Below, in pieces: positions 31,954 through 40,689 of a stretch of 64,000 bases of DNA. Numbering within the stretch: the stretch's first letter is position 1; every line of letters begins with the position of its first letter. Both the position numbers and the translations under genes were made by a program. Origin of the DNA: Rhizorhabdus sp049889055 (GTDB lineage: Bacteria > Pseudomonadota > Alphaproteobacteria > Sphingomonadales > Sphingomonadaceae); NCBI RefSeq assembly GCF_049889055.1, contig NZ_JBLTWO010000005.1:124001-188000 (forward strand), given 5' to 3'. The notes below the pieces were generated by a model. It made no database searches, was not told the origin of the DNA, and saw only the letters and a program-made list of their open reading frames with translations.

Positions 31954-33849
31954 TTACTTCTTGCTGTCGTCGACTTCCGAGAATTCGGCGTCGACCACAT
32001 CGTCATTCTTCGGCGCCTCGTCCGAAGCAGCACCGGCCGAAGCCTGCTCCTTCTCGTAGATCGCCTGGCCGAGCTTCATCGCCACCTGGGCGAGGGCCTG
32101 AGCCTTCTCGGTCATCGCATCGGGCTCGCCGCCCTCGACCGCAGTCTTCGCCTCGGCGATGGCTGCCTCGATCTCGGACTTCAGCGCGCCATCGACCTTG
32201 TCGCCATGCTCCTGCAGCTGACGCTCGGTCGTGTGGATCAGGCTCTCGGCGTTGTTCTTCGCTTCAGCCGCCGCACGGCGCTTCTTGTCCTCGTCGGCGA
32301 ACTTCTCCGCATCGCGGACCATGGCGTCGATGTCGGCGTCGGACAGACCACCAGATGCCTGGATCTTGATCTGCTGCTCCTTGCCGGTGCCCTTGTCCTT
32401 GGCCGACACGTTGACGATGCCATTGGCGTCGATGTCGAAAGTGACCTCGATCTGTGGCACGCCGCGCGGCGCCGGCGGAATGCCGACCAGATCGAACTGG
32501 CCGAGCATCTTGTTGTCCGCCGCCATCTCGCGCTCACCCTGGAAGACCCGGATGGTCACCGCGTTCTGGTTGTCATCTGCCGTCGAATAGACCTGCGACT
32601 TGCGCGTCGGAATGGTCGTATTGCGGTCGATCATGCGGGTGAACACGCCGCCCAGCGTCTCGATGCCCAGCGACAGCGGCGTCACGTCGAGCAGCAGCAC
32701 GTCCTTGACGTCGCCCTGCAGCACGCCGGCCTGGATCGCCGCACCCATGGCGACAACCTCGTCCGGATTGACGCCCGTGTGCGGTTCCTTGCCGAAGTAG
32801 CTCTTAACCACTTCGCGGACCTTGGGCATGCGGGTCATGCCGCCGACCAGAACGACCTCGTCGATGTCGCCGGCCTTGAGGCCCGCATCGGCAAGCGCCT
32901 TCTTCACCGGCTCGATCGAACGCTGGATCAGCGGCTCGACCAGACGCTCGAGATCGGCGCGGGTGAGCGACTTGACCAGATGCTTCGGGCCGGTAGCGTC
33001 GGCGGTGATGAAGGGCAGGTTGACCTCGGTCGTCTGCGCCGAAGACAGCTCGATCTTCGCCTTCTCGGCCGCTTCCTTCAGACGCTGAAGCGCAAGCCGG
33101 TCCTTGGTCAGGTCGATGCCTTCGGCCTTCTGGAAATCGCTGGCGAAATATTCGACGAGCTTGGCGTCGAAGTCTTCACCGCCCAGGAAGGTATCGCCGT
33201 TGGTCGACTTCACCTCGAACACGCCATCGCCGATCTCGAGAATCGAGATGTCGAAAGTGCCGCCGCCAAGGTCATAGACCGCGATCGTCTTGCCGTCGTT
33301 CTTCTCAAGGCCATAAGCGAGCGCTGCCGCCGTCGGCTCGTTGATGATGCGAAGCACCTCGAGGCCGGCGATCTTGCCGGCATCCTTGGTCGCCTGGCGC
33401 TGCGCGTCGTTGAAATAGGCCGGGACGGTGATCACGGCCTGAGTGACGGTCTCGCCCAGATAGCTCTCGGCGGTTTCCTTCATCTTCTGCAGCGTGAAGG
33501 CCGAGATCTGCGACGGCGAATAATCCTCGCCACCTGCCTTGACCCAGGCGTCGCCATTCGGTCCCTTGACGATGTGATAGGGCACCAGTTCGGTGTCCTT
33601 CTTCGTCACGGGATCGTCGAAGCGACGACCGATCAGGCGCTTGACCGCGAAGATCGTGTTGTCCGGGTTGGTCACCGCCTGGCGCTTCGCCGGCTGGCCG
33701 ATGAGACGCTCGCCATCCTTGGAGAAGGCGACGATAGACGGCGTGGTGCGCGCACCTTCCGCATTTTCGATAACCTTCGGCTTGCCGCCTTCCATCACGG
33801 CGACGCAGCTGTTGGTCGTGCCGAGGTCGATACCGATTACCTTTGCCAT
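31954..33849 (-). CDS. dnaK: Chaperone protein DnaK (Hsp70)
   Basis: 631 residues, normal Hsp70 length. ATPase signatures GIDLGTTNSCVAV (start), VYDLGGGTFDISIL and VLVGGMTRMPKV are present, the linker VLLLDVTPLSLGIE leads to the substrate domain, and the C-terminus ends in an acidic tail (VVDAEFSEVDDSKK) that binds J-proteins. It refolds proteins and controls RpoH stability. The frame is open 219 codons further upstream, but conserved sequence begins at the MAKVIGIDLG start. A candidate RpoH promoter lies about 90 nt upstream. Confidence 0.98.
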   Translation of the reverse strand: MAKVIGIDLGTTNSCVAVMEGGKPKVIENAEGARTTPSIVAFSKDGERLIGQPAKRQAVTNPDNTIFAVKRLIGRRFDDPVTKKDTELVPYHIVKGPNGDAWVKAGGEDYSPSQISAFTLQKMKETAESYLGETVTQAVITVPAYFNDAQRQATKDAGKIAGLEVLRIINEPTAAALAYGLEKNDGKTIAVYDLGGGTFDISILEIGDGVFEVKSTNGDTFLGGEDFDAKLVEYFASDFQKAEGIDLTKDRLALQRLKEAAEKAKIELSSAQTTEVNLPFITADATGPKHLVKSLTRADLERLVEPLIQRSIEPVKKALADAGLKAGDIDEVVLVGGMTRMPKVREVVKSYFGKEPHTGVNPDEVVAMGAAIQAGVLQGDVKDVLLLDVTPLSLGIETLGGVFTRMIDRNTTIPTRKSQVYSTADDNQNAVTIRVFQGEREMAADNKMLGQFDLVGIPPAPRGVPQIEVTFDIDANGIVNVSAKDKGTGKEQQIKIQASGGLSDADIDAMVRDAEKFADEDKKRRAAAEAKNNAESLIHTTERQLQEHGDKVDGALKSEIEAAIAEAKTAVEGGEPDAMTEKAQALAQVAMKLGQAIYEKEQASAGAASDEAPKNDDVVDAEFSEVDDSKK

Positions 33850-33937
33850 TCCAGTCCTTTCAAACCCCCATAGCGCGATCCCGGCATGCCCCCAGATAAC
33901 GAGGCGAACATGCGGCCGATCACAATGAACGGGGGCG

Positions 33938-33965
33938 ATATAGGTGGGGATTCGATTGCTGCAAG
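33938..33965 (-). promoter_or_regulatory. Candidate RpoH (sigma-32) heat-shock promoter of dnaK
   Basis: On the minus strand CTTG (33965-33962) is followed after 17 nt by CCTATAT (33944-33938). This matches the alphaproteobacterial RpoH pattern CTTG-N17-CYTATNT. It lies about 90 nt before the dnaK ATG in the divergent region shared with the copper chaperone gene. Confidence 0.65.
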
Positions 33966-34008
33966 TCGCGAGACCGCCTAATTGCCGAGGATGTTGAAGG
34001 AGTTTTCG

Positions 34009-34464
34009 ATGCGCCGCTCGCCGTTCGCCCTTTTTGCCTGTGCCGCCCTTGCCGCCTGCGGCCCGCGCGGCGGCGACCGTCCCGTCGTGGAAGATGTGCG
34101 GGTGCGGCTCTCGGCGGTCGCAGAGGCCCCGTCGGCCGGCTATTTCACACTGAAGGGCAGCAGATCCGACGATCGCCTGCTGCGGATCGACAGCGCGGTG
34201 GTCCAGAAGATAGAGATGCACGAGTCGACCATGGACGGGGGTGTAATGACGATGCGGCCATTGCAGGAGGTGCCTATACCCGCAGGCGCCACCGTCAGCT
34301 TCGCGCCGGCCGGCAGCCATGCCATGCTGTTCGGCATCGACAAGCGCATCACGCCCGGCACCGGCATACCGATGCTGTTCACCTTCGCGAGCGGCGCGAA
34401 GGTCGAGGTCGAAGCCAAGACGATGGCACCGGGCACGCACGACATGGACGGCATGCAGCACTGA
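34009..34464 (+). CDS. PCu(A)C-type periplasmic copper chaperone (lipoprotein)
   Basis: 151 residues. A signal sequence with lipobox LAAC (C17), then a PCu(A)C domain. The copper ligands fit the family motif exactly: H71, M82 (x10), H104 (x21) and M106 (HxM). A His/Met tail (GTHDMDGMQH) may add a second copper site. Such proteins deliver Cu(I) to cytochrome oxidase. AAGGAG lies 6 nt before the ATG at 34009, which is preferred over 33982. The stop overlaps the sulfotransferase start (TGATG). Confidence 0.88.
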   Translation: MRRSPFALFACAALAACGPRGGDRPVVEDVRVRLSAVAEAPSAGYFTLKGSRSDDRLLRIDSAVVQKIEMHESTMDGGVMTMRPLQEVPIPAGATVSFAPAGSHAMLFGIDKRITPGTGIPMLFTFASGAKVEVEAKTMAPGTHDMDGMQH

Positions 34465-35396
34465 TGGCCTCCGCGCCGCTTCCTCCGCCGACCCTGCTTG
34501 TCGCACCGGCCTTTTCGGGGACCCGGGCGCTGCGCCACATCCTGTCCGCGCATCCGGCGATCAACATCGCGCCCGAGCTGGACGTGCTTGTCGACGCGAT
34601 CACCCCCGACGGGCGCTTCATGAAGCGCGACGCCTTCCTGCGCTCGGTCGAATATGATGTCCGGTTCAAGCGGCTCGGCCTCGCCATCCCGACGGGGGAG
34701 AATTTCGCCGGCATCGCGCGCAGCCTGTACGAGCAGATCGCCGCAGCGCGCCCCGACGCGTCGGTACATGGTTTCACGCTGGAGCAGGATTTCGATCGCA
34801 TCCTGTGGCTCTGGCCGGACGCGCGGTTCATCCACCTTGTCCGCGACGGTCGCGACGTGGCCGTAGGCAATGTGCGTGCCCACCGCGCCGGCGATCTGTG
34901 GCACGGCATCGCCGACTGGGCCGCGTCCGAAGCGCTGTGGGACCGGATGTCGCACAAGCTGCCCGCAGACCGGCAGTTTGCCCTTCGCTTCGAGATGCTG
35001 GTCAACGAGCCCGATTATGAGCTGCAGCGGCTCTGCGCTTTTCTGGGCTTGCCGATGGTCCCGGCCATCTTTCAACAGGCACCGGTCCTGTTGCAGGAGG
35101 CGCAAGGTCTGTGGCGAAAGGCGGATACGAAGGAAGTTTCCGCCGCCGAGCATCGTGCGGCGCGATGGCTGCTGCAGAACAGCTATTTCCTGAGCGGTAC
35201 GGTCAGACCGCCGTCGATCATCCGTCGCACCCTGCTGAACCTTAGCAACCGGCTCGCCGTCACGAACCATCGCCGCCGGCTGCTGGGAACCGGTCTGTGG
35301 TTGAAAAGCAAGATCGTGGGAAAGCTGGGCACGCGCAAGGCAAAGGCCCGGATCAGACGTCGACAGTTCGACATCATGAGCCGCCAGCCGGATTGA
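34464..35396 (+). CDS. PAPS-dependent sulfotransferase family protein
   Basis: 310 residues. The 5'-phosphosulfate loop is degenerate but recognisable (VAPAFSGTRALRHIL, about 13-27), and the 3'-phosphate motif RDGRDVAVGNVRAH (127-140) follows LVWPDARFIHLVRDGR-type spacing. These proteins transfer sulfate from PAPS to sugars or other acceptors. The acceptor is unknown; a second, distinct sulfotransferase lies at 43039-44034 in a glycan locus. Translation is coupled to the copper chaperone by a one-base overlap, an odd pairing functionally. Confidence 0.8.
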   Translation: MASAPLPPPTLLVAPAFSGTRALRHILSAHPAINIAPELDVLVDAITPDGRFMKRDAFLRSVEYDVRFKRLGLAIPTGENFAGIARSLYEQIAAARPDASVHGFTLEQDFDRILWLWPDARFIHLVRDGRDVAVGNVRAHRAGDLWHGIADWAASEALWDRMSHKLPADRQFALRFEMLVNEPDYELQRLCAFLGLPMVPAIFQQAPVLLQEAQGLWRKADTKEVSAAEHRAARWLLQNSYFLSGTVRPPSIIRRTLLNLSNRLAVTNHRRRLLGTGLWLKSKIVGKLGTRKAKARIRRRQFDIMSRQPD

Positions 35397-35436
35397 GGCG
35401 TCCACCACGCCTCATGCGGCGCGGTGGACGAAAGCG

Positions 35437-35982
35437 TCAGGCGTCGGGTGCCTTGGCAACCGCGACCAGAGCCGGCCGCAGCAGCCGATCCTTGATCATG
35501 TAGCCGCCCTGCATTTCCTGAACGACGGTGCCCGGCTCGGCATCGGCGGAGGGGATCTCCAGCATCGCCTGGTGACGGTTGGGATCGAGCTTCTCGCCGA
35601 CCGCCTCGATCTTGGTGATACCGTTGCGCTGGAACACATTGTCCAGCTCCTTGGCGGTCATGTCGATGCCGGTCAGCAGCGACTTGACGCGCTCGTCCTC
35701 GCGCAGGTCGGCGGGAATGGCTGCGAGCGCACGCGCCAGATTGTCGGCCACCGACAGCATGTCCCGCGCGAAACCCGTCGCCGCATAAGCGGACGCGTCG
35801 ATCTTTTCCTTTTCAAGACGGCGGCGCACATTCTGGGTCTCGGCCTGCGCGTACAGCACGTCGTTGCGAAGCTTCTCCAGCTCGTCCTGCAGCTTGGCGA
35901 GCGGGTTTTCGGCCGGAGCCTCCGCCTGCTCGGTCACCGCCGGATTTTCCACCTCGTTCGCGTCGATCTCTTCTGCGCTCAT
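35437..35982 (-). CDS. grpE: Nucleotide exchange factor GrpE
   Basis: 181 residues: an acidic disordered start, a long coiled coil (AKLQDELEKLRNDVLYAQAET then NVRRRLEKEKIDA), and the beta domain with KIEAVGEKLDPNRHQAM and the ending GYMIKDRLLRPALVAVAK. It releases ADP from DnaK. A GGAAGAAAG purine run precedes the ATG. The larger open frame up to 36399 is rejected because it runs through the bioF gene and promoter region. hrcA, often upstream of grpE, is not here. Confidence 0.96.
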   Translation of the reverse strand: MSAEEIDANEVENPAVTEQAEAPAENPLAKLQDELEKLRNDVLYAQAETQNVRRRLEKEKIDASAYAATGFARDMLSVADNLARALAAIPADLREDERVKSLLTGIDMTAKELDNVFQRNGITKIEAVGEKLDPNRHQAMLEIPSADAEPGTVVQEMQGGYMIKDRLLRPALVAVAKAPDA

Positions 35983-36152
35983 GCTTTCTTCCGGTTGTCT
36001 TGCGGGCGATATCCGCCCTCGTTCCGTGCGCTGATATAGTGAAAGACAGGCGCTCGACCAGTGCCCTGCATGATTTTCGTGCTCCTTCCCCTTCGACCGG
36101 TGGCACGTAAAGCGCTTCCCCCTCGCCCGTTCAGGCTCTAGGGGCGCAGTCC

Positions 36153-37262
36153 ATGTCCATTCTCGATTCCCATCGGGAGGCACTGTCCCTCTTGGCGCGA
36201 CGGTCGCGCACCCGCCGCCTGATCCCGCGCGGCGGCCTCGATTTCGCTTCCAACGACTATCTGGGCCTCTCCCACGCGCCCGAACTGCGCGATGCGGTGG
36301 CCGCAGCGCTGGAACGGGGAGTCGCGATCGGCGCGGGCGGGTCGCGCCTGCTACGTGGCAACGACCCCGAACATGAGGCGCTGGAGGAGGACGCCGCACG
36401 CTTCTTCGGCAGCGAGGCCAGCCTGTTCTTCTCGTCGGGCTTCGCCGCCAACAGCGCGATCTTCTCGACCTTGCCGGCGGGGCGCGACCTGATCGTCCAC
36501 GACGCGCTGATCCACGCCAGCGCGCATGAGGGCATGCGCCTCGGCCGGGCCGCGACGGCGGAGGCCGACCATAATGATGTCGACGCCTTCGCCGATCGCA
36601 TCACCCAATGGCGCGCGGCAGGCAATGCCGGCCGCGTCTGGATCGCGGTGGAGAGCGTCTACAGCATGGACGGAGACGTCGCTCCGCTGGCCGACCTTGC
36701 CGCGCTCGCCGATCGCGAAGATGCCTTTCTGGTCATCGACGAAGCCCATGGCACGGGCGTCTTCGGTCGCGACGGACGCGGGCTTGCCGACGGGCTCGAC
36801 GGTCGGGACAATGTCATCACGCTGCGCACCTGCGGCAAGGCGCTCGGCTGCGAAGGCGCGCTGGTCTGCGCCCCGCGCGTCCTCACCGACATATTGGTCA
36901 ACAAGGCGCGCGGCTTCATCTTTTCGACCGCCCCCTCCCCGCTCGCTGCCGCAGCTGTGCGCGCAAGCCTGAACCTGCTTCTTAAGCAGCCCGAGCGGCG
37001 GCAGAGGCTGCACGATCTGATCGCGTTCGCACGTACGCGGCTGCCCGTCCGGAACTCGCAGATCATTCCCTACATCATCGGCGAAGACGCCCGCACCATG
37101 GCGATCGCCGGCGCGCTCCAACAGCGGGGTTTCGACGTTCGCGGTATCAGGCCGCCGACCGTCGCACGGGGCACGTCGCGGCTGCGCATATCGCTTACGC
37201 TCAATGTCGACGAGGACGCGGTGCGCGATCTTGCCGACGCCATCGAGGAGTTGATGCAATGA
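36153..37262 (+). CDS. bioF: 8-amino-7-oxononanoate synthase
   Basis: A PLP enzyme joining pimeloyl-ACP/CoA and alanine in biotin synthesis. 369 residues with LDFASNDYLGLS near the start, GSRLLRGNDPEHEALE, the PLP-stacking and Asp regions (VIDEAHGTGVFG) and the Schiff-base lysine in TCGKALGCEG (K229). Length is typical. An AGGGGCG Shine-Dalgarno-like run precedes the ATG. It is the first gene of bioFDA; its stop overlaps bioD by 4 bp. No BirA- or BioR-like operator was seen upstream. Confidence 0.95.
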   Translation: MSILDSHREALSLLARRSRTRRLIPRGGLDFASNDYLGLSHAPELRDAVAAALERGVAIGAGGSRLLRGNDPEHEALEEDAARFFGSEASLFFSSGFAANSAIFSTLPAGRDLIVHDALIHASAHEGMRLGRAATAEADHNDVDAFADRITQWRAAGNAGRVWIAVESVYSMDGDVAPLADLAALADREDAFLVIDEAHGTGVFGRDGRGLADGLDGRDNVITLRTCGKALGCEGALVCAPRVLTDILVNKARGFIFSTAPSPLAAAAVRASLNLLLKQPERRQRLHDLIAFARTRLPVRNSQIIPYIIGEDARTMAIAGALQQRGFDVRGIRPPTVARGTSRLRISLTLNVDEDAVRDLADAIEELMQ

Positions 37263-37888
37263 CCCACAGGATCGTGGTGACCGCCACCGACACCGACGTC
37301 GGCAAGACGATCTTCTCGTCCGCGCTCGTTGGCGCGCTCGACGGCATCTACTGGAAACCCGTCCAGGCAGGCATAGACGGCGGCACCGACAGCGAAACGG
37401 TGCGCCGCCTGTCCGGCCTGTCACCCGACCGGATATTGCCCGAAGCCTATCGGCTGGAAACCCCGGCCTCGCCCCACCTGGCAGCGGCAATCGACGGAGT
37501 GACGATCGACCATGAGCGCCTTGAACCGCCCTCGGTCGATCGGCCTCTGGTGATCGAAGGCGCGGGCGGACTGCTCGTCCCGCTGACCCCCGACTATCTG
37601 ACCGCCGACCTGTTCGCGCGCTGGAAGCTGCCCACCGTCCTCGTCTGCCGGACGTCGCTCGGCACGATCAACCACAGCCTGCTGTCGATCGAAGCCCTGC
37701 GCGCACGCGGCATACCGATCATCGGCGTCGCCTTCGTCGGCGATGCGCATGAGGAGAATGAGCGCATCATTCCCGCACTCGGCAAGGTCCGCGGATTGGG
37801 CCGCCTCCCGCGTCTCGACCCGCTGGACGCGCCGACGCTCGCAGCCGCCTTCCGGCAGGCGTTCGACATCGCGGACTTTGCCGTATGA
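37259..37888 (+). CDS. bioD: Dethiobiotin synthetase
   Basis: It closes the ureido ring using ATP and CO2. 209 residues with the P-loop TATDTDVGKT (8-17), WKPVQAG and VIEGAGGLLVPL, all hallmarks of BioD. It overlaps bioF by ATGA at its start and bioA by ATGA at its end, so the three proteins are translationally coupled. Confidence 0.95.
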   Translation: MTHRIVVTATDTDVGKTIFSSALVGALDGIYWKPVQAGIDGGTDSETVRRLSGLSPDRILPEAYRLETPASPHLAAAIDGVTIDHERLEPPSVDRPLVIEGAGGLLVPLTPDYLTADLFARWKLPTVLVCRTSLGTINHSLLSIEALRARGIPIIGVAFVGDAHEENERIIPALGKVRGLGRLPRLDPLDAPTLAAAFRQAFDIADFAV

Positions 37889-39138
37889 GTTCGCCCGTCT
37901 GGCACCCCTTCACCCAGCACGGCCTGAACGAGCCCATTCCGCAGGTCGCGCGGATGGAGGGGGCGAGCATCCACACGGTCGATGGTGAGCGCTATGTCGA
38001 TGCGATCTCGTCCTGGTGGGTCACGACGCATGGCCATTGCCACCCGCGCATCATGGCCGCAATTAGCGCACAGACCGAGACGCTCGACCAGCTGATCTTC
38101 GCCGGCTGGACACACGAACCGGCCGAACGGCTGGCCCGCGGGCTGATCGAGATCGCGCCGAAGCCCCTCGCCCACGTCTTCTTCTCCGACAGCGGATCGA
38201 CCAGCGTCGAGGTCGCGCTGAAAATGGCGCTCGGCTATTGGCTCAACCGGGGCGAGCCGCGCCATCGCATCATCGTGATGGAGCACAGCTATCATGGCGA
38301 CACGATCGGCGCGATGTCGGTCGGCGAGCGCGGGGTTTACAACCGCGCCTATCAGCCGCTGCTGTTCGACGTCGACACCCTGCCCTTCCCGAGCGACGAT
38401 GGCGCGAACACGCTCGAGGCGCTCGAAACCTTGTGCCGACAGGGTCCGCCGCCCGCCGCGCTGATCGTCGAACCGCTTATTCTCGGCGCGGGCGGCATGC
38501 TGATCTATCCCGCCCATGTCCTCGCCGCTATGCGCGAGATCTGCCGCGCCCATGGCGTGCTGTTCATTGCCGACGAGGTGATGACCGGCTGGGGCCGGAC
38601 GGGCATGCTGTTCGCCTGCCAGCACGCTGGCGTGGCCCCGGACATCATGTGCCTGTCCAAGGGGCTGACCGGTGGCGCGATCCCGCTGGCGGTCACTCTG
38701 GCCACGCGGGAAATATTCGACGCGCATCTGTCGGAGGACAGGGGACGGATGTTCTTCCATTCGTCGAGCTACACCGCCAATCCGATCGCCTGCGCTGCCG
38801 CCAACGCCAATCTGGACATCTGGCGCGAAGAGCCGGTGATGGACCGGATCACCAGCCTGGCGCGCCGTCAGGCGGACCGGCTCGACCGGCTGGACAGCCC
38901 GCAGATCGTCCAGCGTCGACAGCTGGGCACGATCACGGCGATGGAATTCGTCGATCCCTATGGCGACTATCTGTCCGCGCTGGGCCCGCTGCTCAACCGC
39001 TTCTTCCGCGCGCGGGGGTTGCTGCTGCGGCCAATGGGAAACACCGTCTATGTGATGCCCCCCTATTGCATCGACGACGAGGATCTCGATCGGATCTACG
39101 GCGCGATCGCCGAAGCCGCGATCGAGATTGCGCGATGA
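37885..39138 (+). CDS. bioA: Adenosylmethionine-8-amino-7-oxononanoate aminotransferase
   Basis: A class III PLP aminotransferase making 7,8-diaminopelargonate with SAM as amino donor. 417 residues with the substrate region VWHPFTQHGLNEPIPQV, WWVTTHGHCHPRI, the HSYHGDTIGAMSVG loop, FIADEVMTGWGRTG and the PLP lysine in CLSKGLTGG (K259). Coupled at both ends: 4-bp overlap with bioD and 4-bp overlap with the small membrane ORF. bioB, the last step, is not in the window. Confidence 0.95.
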   Translation: MSSPVWHPFTQHGLNEPIPQVARMEGASIHTVDGERYVDAISSWWVTTHGHCHPRIMAAISAQTETLDQLIFAGWTHEPAERLARGLIEIAPKPLAHVFFSDSGSTSVEVALKMALGYWLNRGEPRHRIIVMEHSYHGDTIGAMSVGERGVYNRAYQPLLFDVDTLPFPSDDGANTLEALETLCRQGPPPAALIVEPLILGAGGMLIYPAHVLAAMREICRAHGVLFIADEVMTGWGRTGMLFACQHAGVAPDIMCLSKGLTGGAIPLAVTLATREIFDAHLSEDRGRMFFHSSSYTANPIACAAANANLDIWREEPVMDRITSLARRQADRLDRLDSPQIVQRRQLGTITAMEFVDPYGDYLSALGPLLNRFFRARGLLLRPMGNTVYVMPPYCIDDEDLDRIYGAIAEAAIEIAR

Positions 39139-39305
39139 AGCGGGAAATCATCGCCCTTCTGCTGCTGTCGCTGCTGCTGCTCCCGATGTTTGCCGGGGTC
39201 CGCCGGCTCAAGTCGCTTCCGAAACAGCGGGCACCGGAAGACGCGACCCCACCCGCGCTACCGCGCGACGCGGATGAAGGCGAGGTGCAGGAAAAGGGTC
39301 GATAG
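39135..39305 (+). CDS. Tiny single-TM protein coupled to bioA
   Basis: 56 residues: MKREIIALLLLSLLLLPMFAG is a short membrane helix or signal anchor, followed by a charged tail (VRRLKSLPKQ then acidic residues). Its ATG overlaps the bioA stop as ATGA, exactly like the bioF-bioD and bioD-bioA junctions, which argues it is real. The 3' end overlaps the convergent flippase gene by 48 nt. No known family. Confidence 0.6.
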   Translation: MKREIIALLLLSLLLLPMFAGVRRLKSLPKQRAPEDATPPALPRDADEGEVQEKGR

Positions 39306-40571
39306 GAACGAGCCGATGATCGCAGCCCAACCCATCCCTTCCGGCCCGAAGCGCGGAACCAGGGCGAAGATCAGGCCGAGATAGCAGCCCGTCGCCAGGC
39401 TGCGCGCCGCAAAGGCGGTCCATGGCCGGCCGGCCGCCACGAGAGTCGGTTCCAGACCGAAGCCTGCAAGCGTCACGGCCGAAGCCGTCGTAAGGAGCAG
39501 CAACACCGGATAGGCCTCGACATAAGATGCCCCTCCGATCAGCCCGAGAGCTGCCTTGCCGGCAAGGGCGACGACGAGGAGCGCGATCAGCCCGCAGGCT
39601 GCGGTGCCGCCGACGATGCGGGCGAGCATGGGTCGCAAGGCGGCCGGCGAGCCGCCCTTGACTGCGATGACCAGCTCCGGAAACAGCGCGCGAGCCAGCG
39701 CAGTGACCGGTTTGGTGAGCGCGGTGCCGAGTTGCGCCGCCAGCCGATATATCCCGGCCCCCGCTGGACCGCTGAACAACCCGACGGCCAGCGTCGGCAA
39801 TTGCTGCCAGACGAGGCCAACCGAGGCAGCCGCGCTTGTGGCGAACAGAAAGCGCAACAGCCCTAGATTCTCGACCAGGACGGGCGCCGGGGCGAGACCT
39901 GCCTCCGGCGTCTCCGGCAAGCCGCGAAACATCAGCCAGGCGGCGCCCCACACCATGAGGCTGCATCCCGCTTCCGCCAGCATCCAGGCCAGCAGAAACG
40001 CGCCCACTCCGCCTCCGGAGAGATAGGCGATGACGGCGCCGATCAACCTGAACACCGGCAGGGAGACCTCGGCCAGCGCGGCGTGGTCGAAGCGACCCGC
40101 CATGCGCAACAGGCCGAGGGGCGTCCCACGTTGCGCCAGCAAGAGCGATAGCAGGAAAAGCGCTGCCAGACGCTGCGTATCTCCCGCCCATCCCATCGCC
40201 GGCCCGGCCCAGACCAGCACGCCGAGCGCGACGAGGATGCCGACGGAAGCGGCACCGAGATCGGCCGTCGCGGTGAAACGGAGCAGCCGGCCCAGCCGGG
40301 TCCGGCGATGGGACGCGATGTGCGGCATGCCGAAGCGGACCACCGCCTGCCAGGACTGGAAGCTGGCAAGATTGGCAAAAGCCTGCCCATAAGCCTGGAT
40401 CGTTGCGAATATTCCGAACTCGACCAGCCCCAGTCCCCGCGCCGCGAGCGCCAGATAGGCGAGGCTGAGCAAGCCTCCGGCCCCCTTGCCCCCGAGCAGC
40501 CAGGTCGCATTGCGAAGCGCGCGGGCGACAGAGGGCGTGTCGTCGATCGTGAGAGCAGGTTGGGCAGCCAT
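39258..40571 (-). CDS. Polysaccharide/lipid-linked oligosaccharide flippase (MOP superfamily, Wzx-like)
   Basis: 437 residues, nearly all hydrophobic, about 12 helices. It opens with NATWLLGGKGAGGLLSLAYLALAARGLG and an EFGIFATIQAYGQAFANL segment, typical of Wzx/O-antigen flippases. It would move lipid-linked repeat units across the inner membrane. It is divergent from the glycan-synthesis genes at 40690-44034, with a 118-bp region holding a palindrome. Its end overlaps the small bioA-linked ORF. Confidence 0.85.
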   Translation of the reverse strand: MAAQPALTIDDTPSVARALRNATWLLGGKGAGGLLSLAYLALAARGLGLVEFGIFATIQAYGQAFANLASFQSWQAVVRFGMPHIASHRRTRLGRLLRFTATADLGAASVGILVALGVLVWAGPAMGWAGDTQRLAALFLLSLLLAQRGTPLGLLRMAGRFDHAALAEVSLPVFRLIGAVIAYLSGGGVGAFLLAWMLAEAGCSLMVWGAAWLMFRGLPETPEAGLAPAPVLVENLGLLRFLFATSAAASVGLVWQQLPTLAVGLFSGPAGAGIYRLAAQLGTALTKPVTALARALFPELVIAVKGGSPAALRPMLARIVGGTAACGLIALLVVALAGKAALGLIGGASYVEAYPVLLLLTTASAVTLAGFGLEPTLVAAGRPWTAFAARSLATGCYLGLIFALVPRFGPEGMGWAAIIGSFLSTLFLHLAFIRVAR

Positions 40572-40604
40572 GTTCTCATCGATCGGGCCGCGATGTCACC
40601 GGCG

Positions 40605-40623
40605 TGTTTCAGCGTCTGAAACA
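40605..40623. promoter_or_regulatory. 19-bp perfect palindrome, candidate operator
   Basis: TGTTTCAG-CGT-CTGAAACA has two 8-bp arms and a 3-nt centre. It lies 34 bp from the flippase start and 67 bp from the divergent glycan gene start. A second dyad GGCGC-TAC-GCGCC follows at 40627-40639. The symmetry suggests a dimeric repressor or activator site controlling both directions. Confidence 0.55.
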
Positions 40624-40689
40624 ATGGCGCTACGCGCCGAAATCCGAGCGTTACGAGCCCCCTGCAGCATGGCCTAACCCCGCTCGGAG

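Noticed and set aside
33850..34506. N-terminal extension of dnaK to an 850-residue protein
   Set aside because: Hsp70 homology starts at MAKVIGIDLG; the upstream part is antisense to the copper chaperone and contains the RpoH promoter.
36000..36152. BioR or BirA operator before bioF
   Set aside because: No TTATMKATAA-like or biotin-operator palindrome was found; only a weak GGGCG/CGCCC dyad.
35983..36399. N-terminal extension of GrpE to 320 residues
   Set aside because: Overlaps bioF and the intergenic region; a good ribosome site lies before the shorter start.
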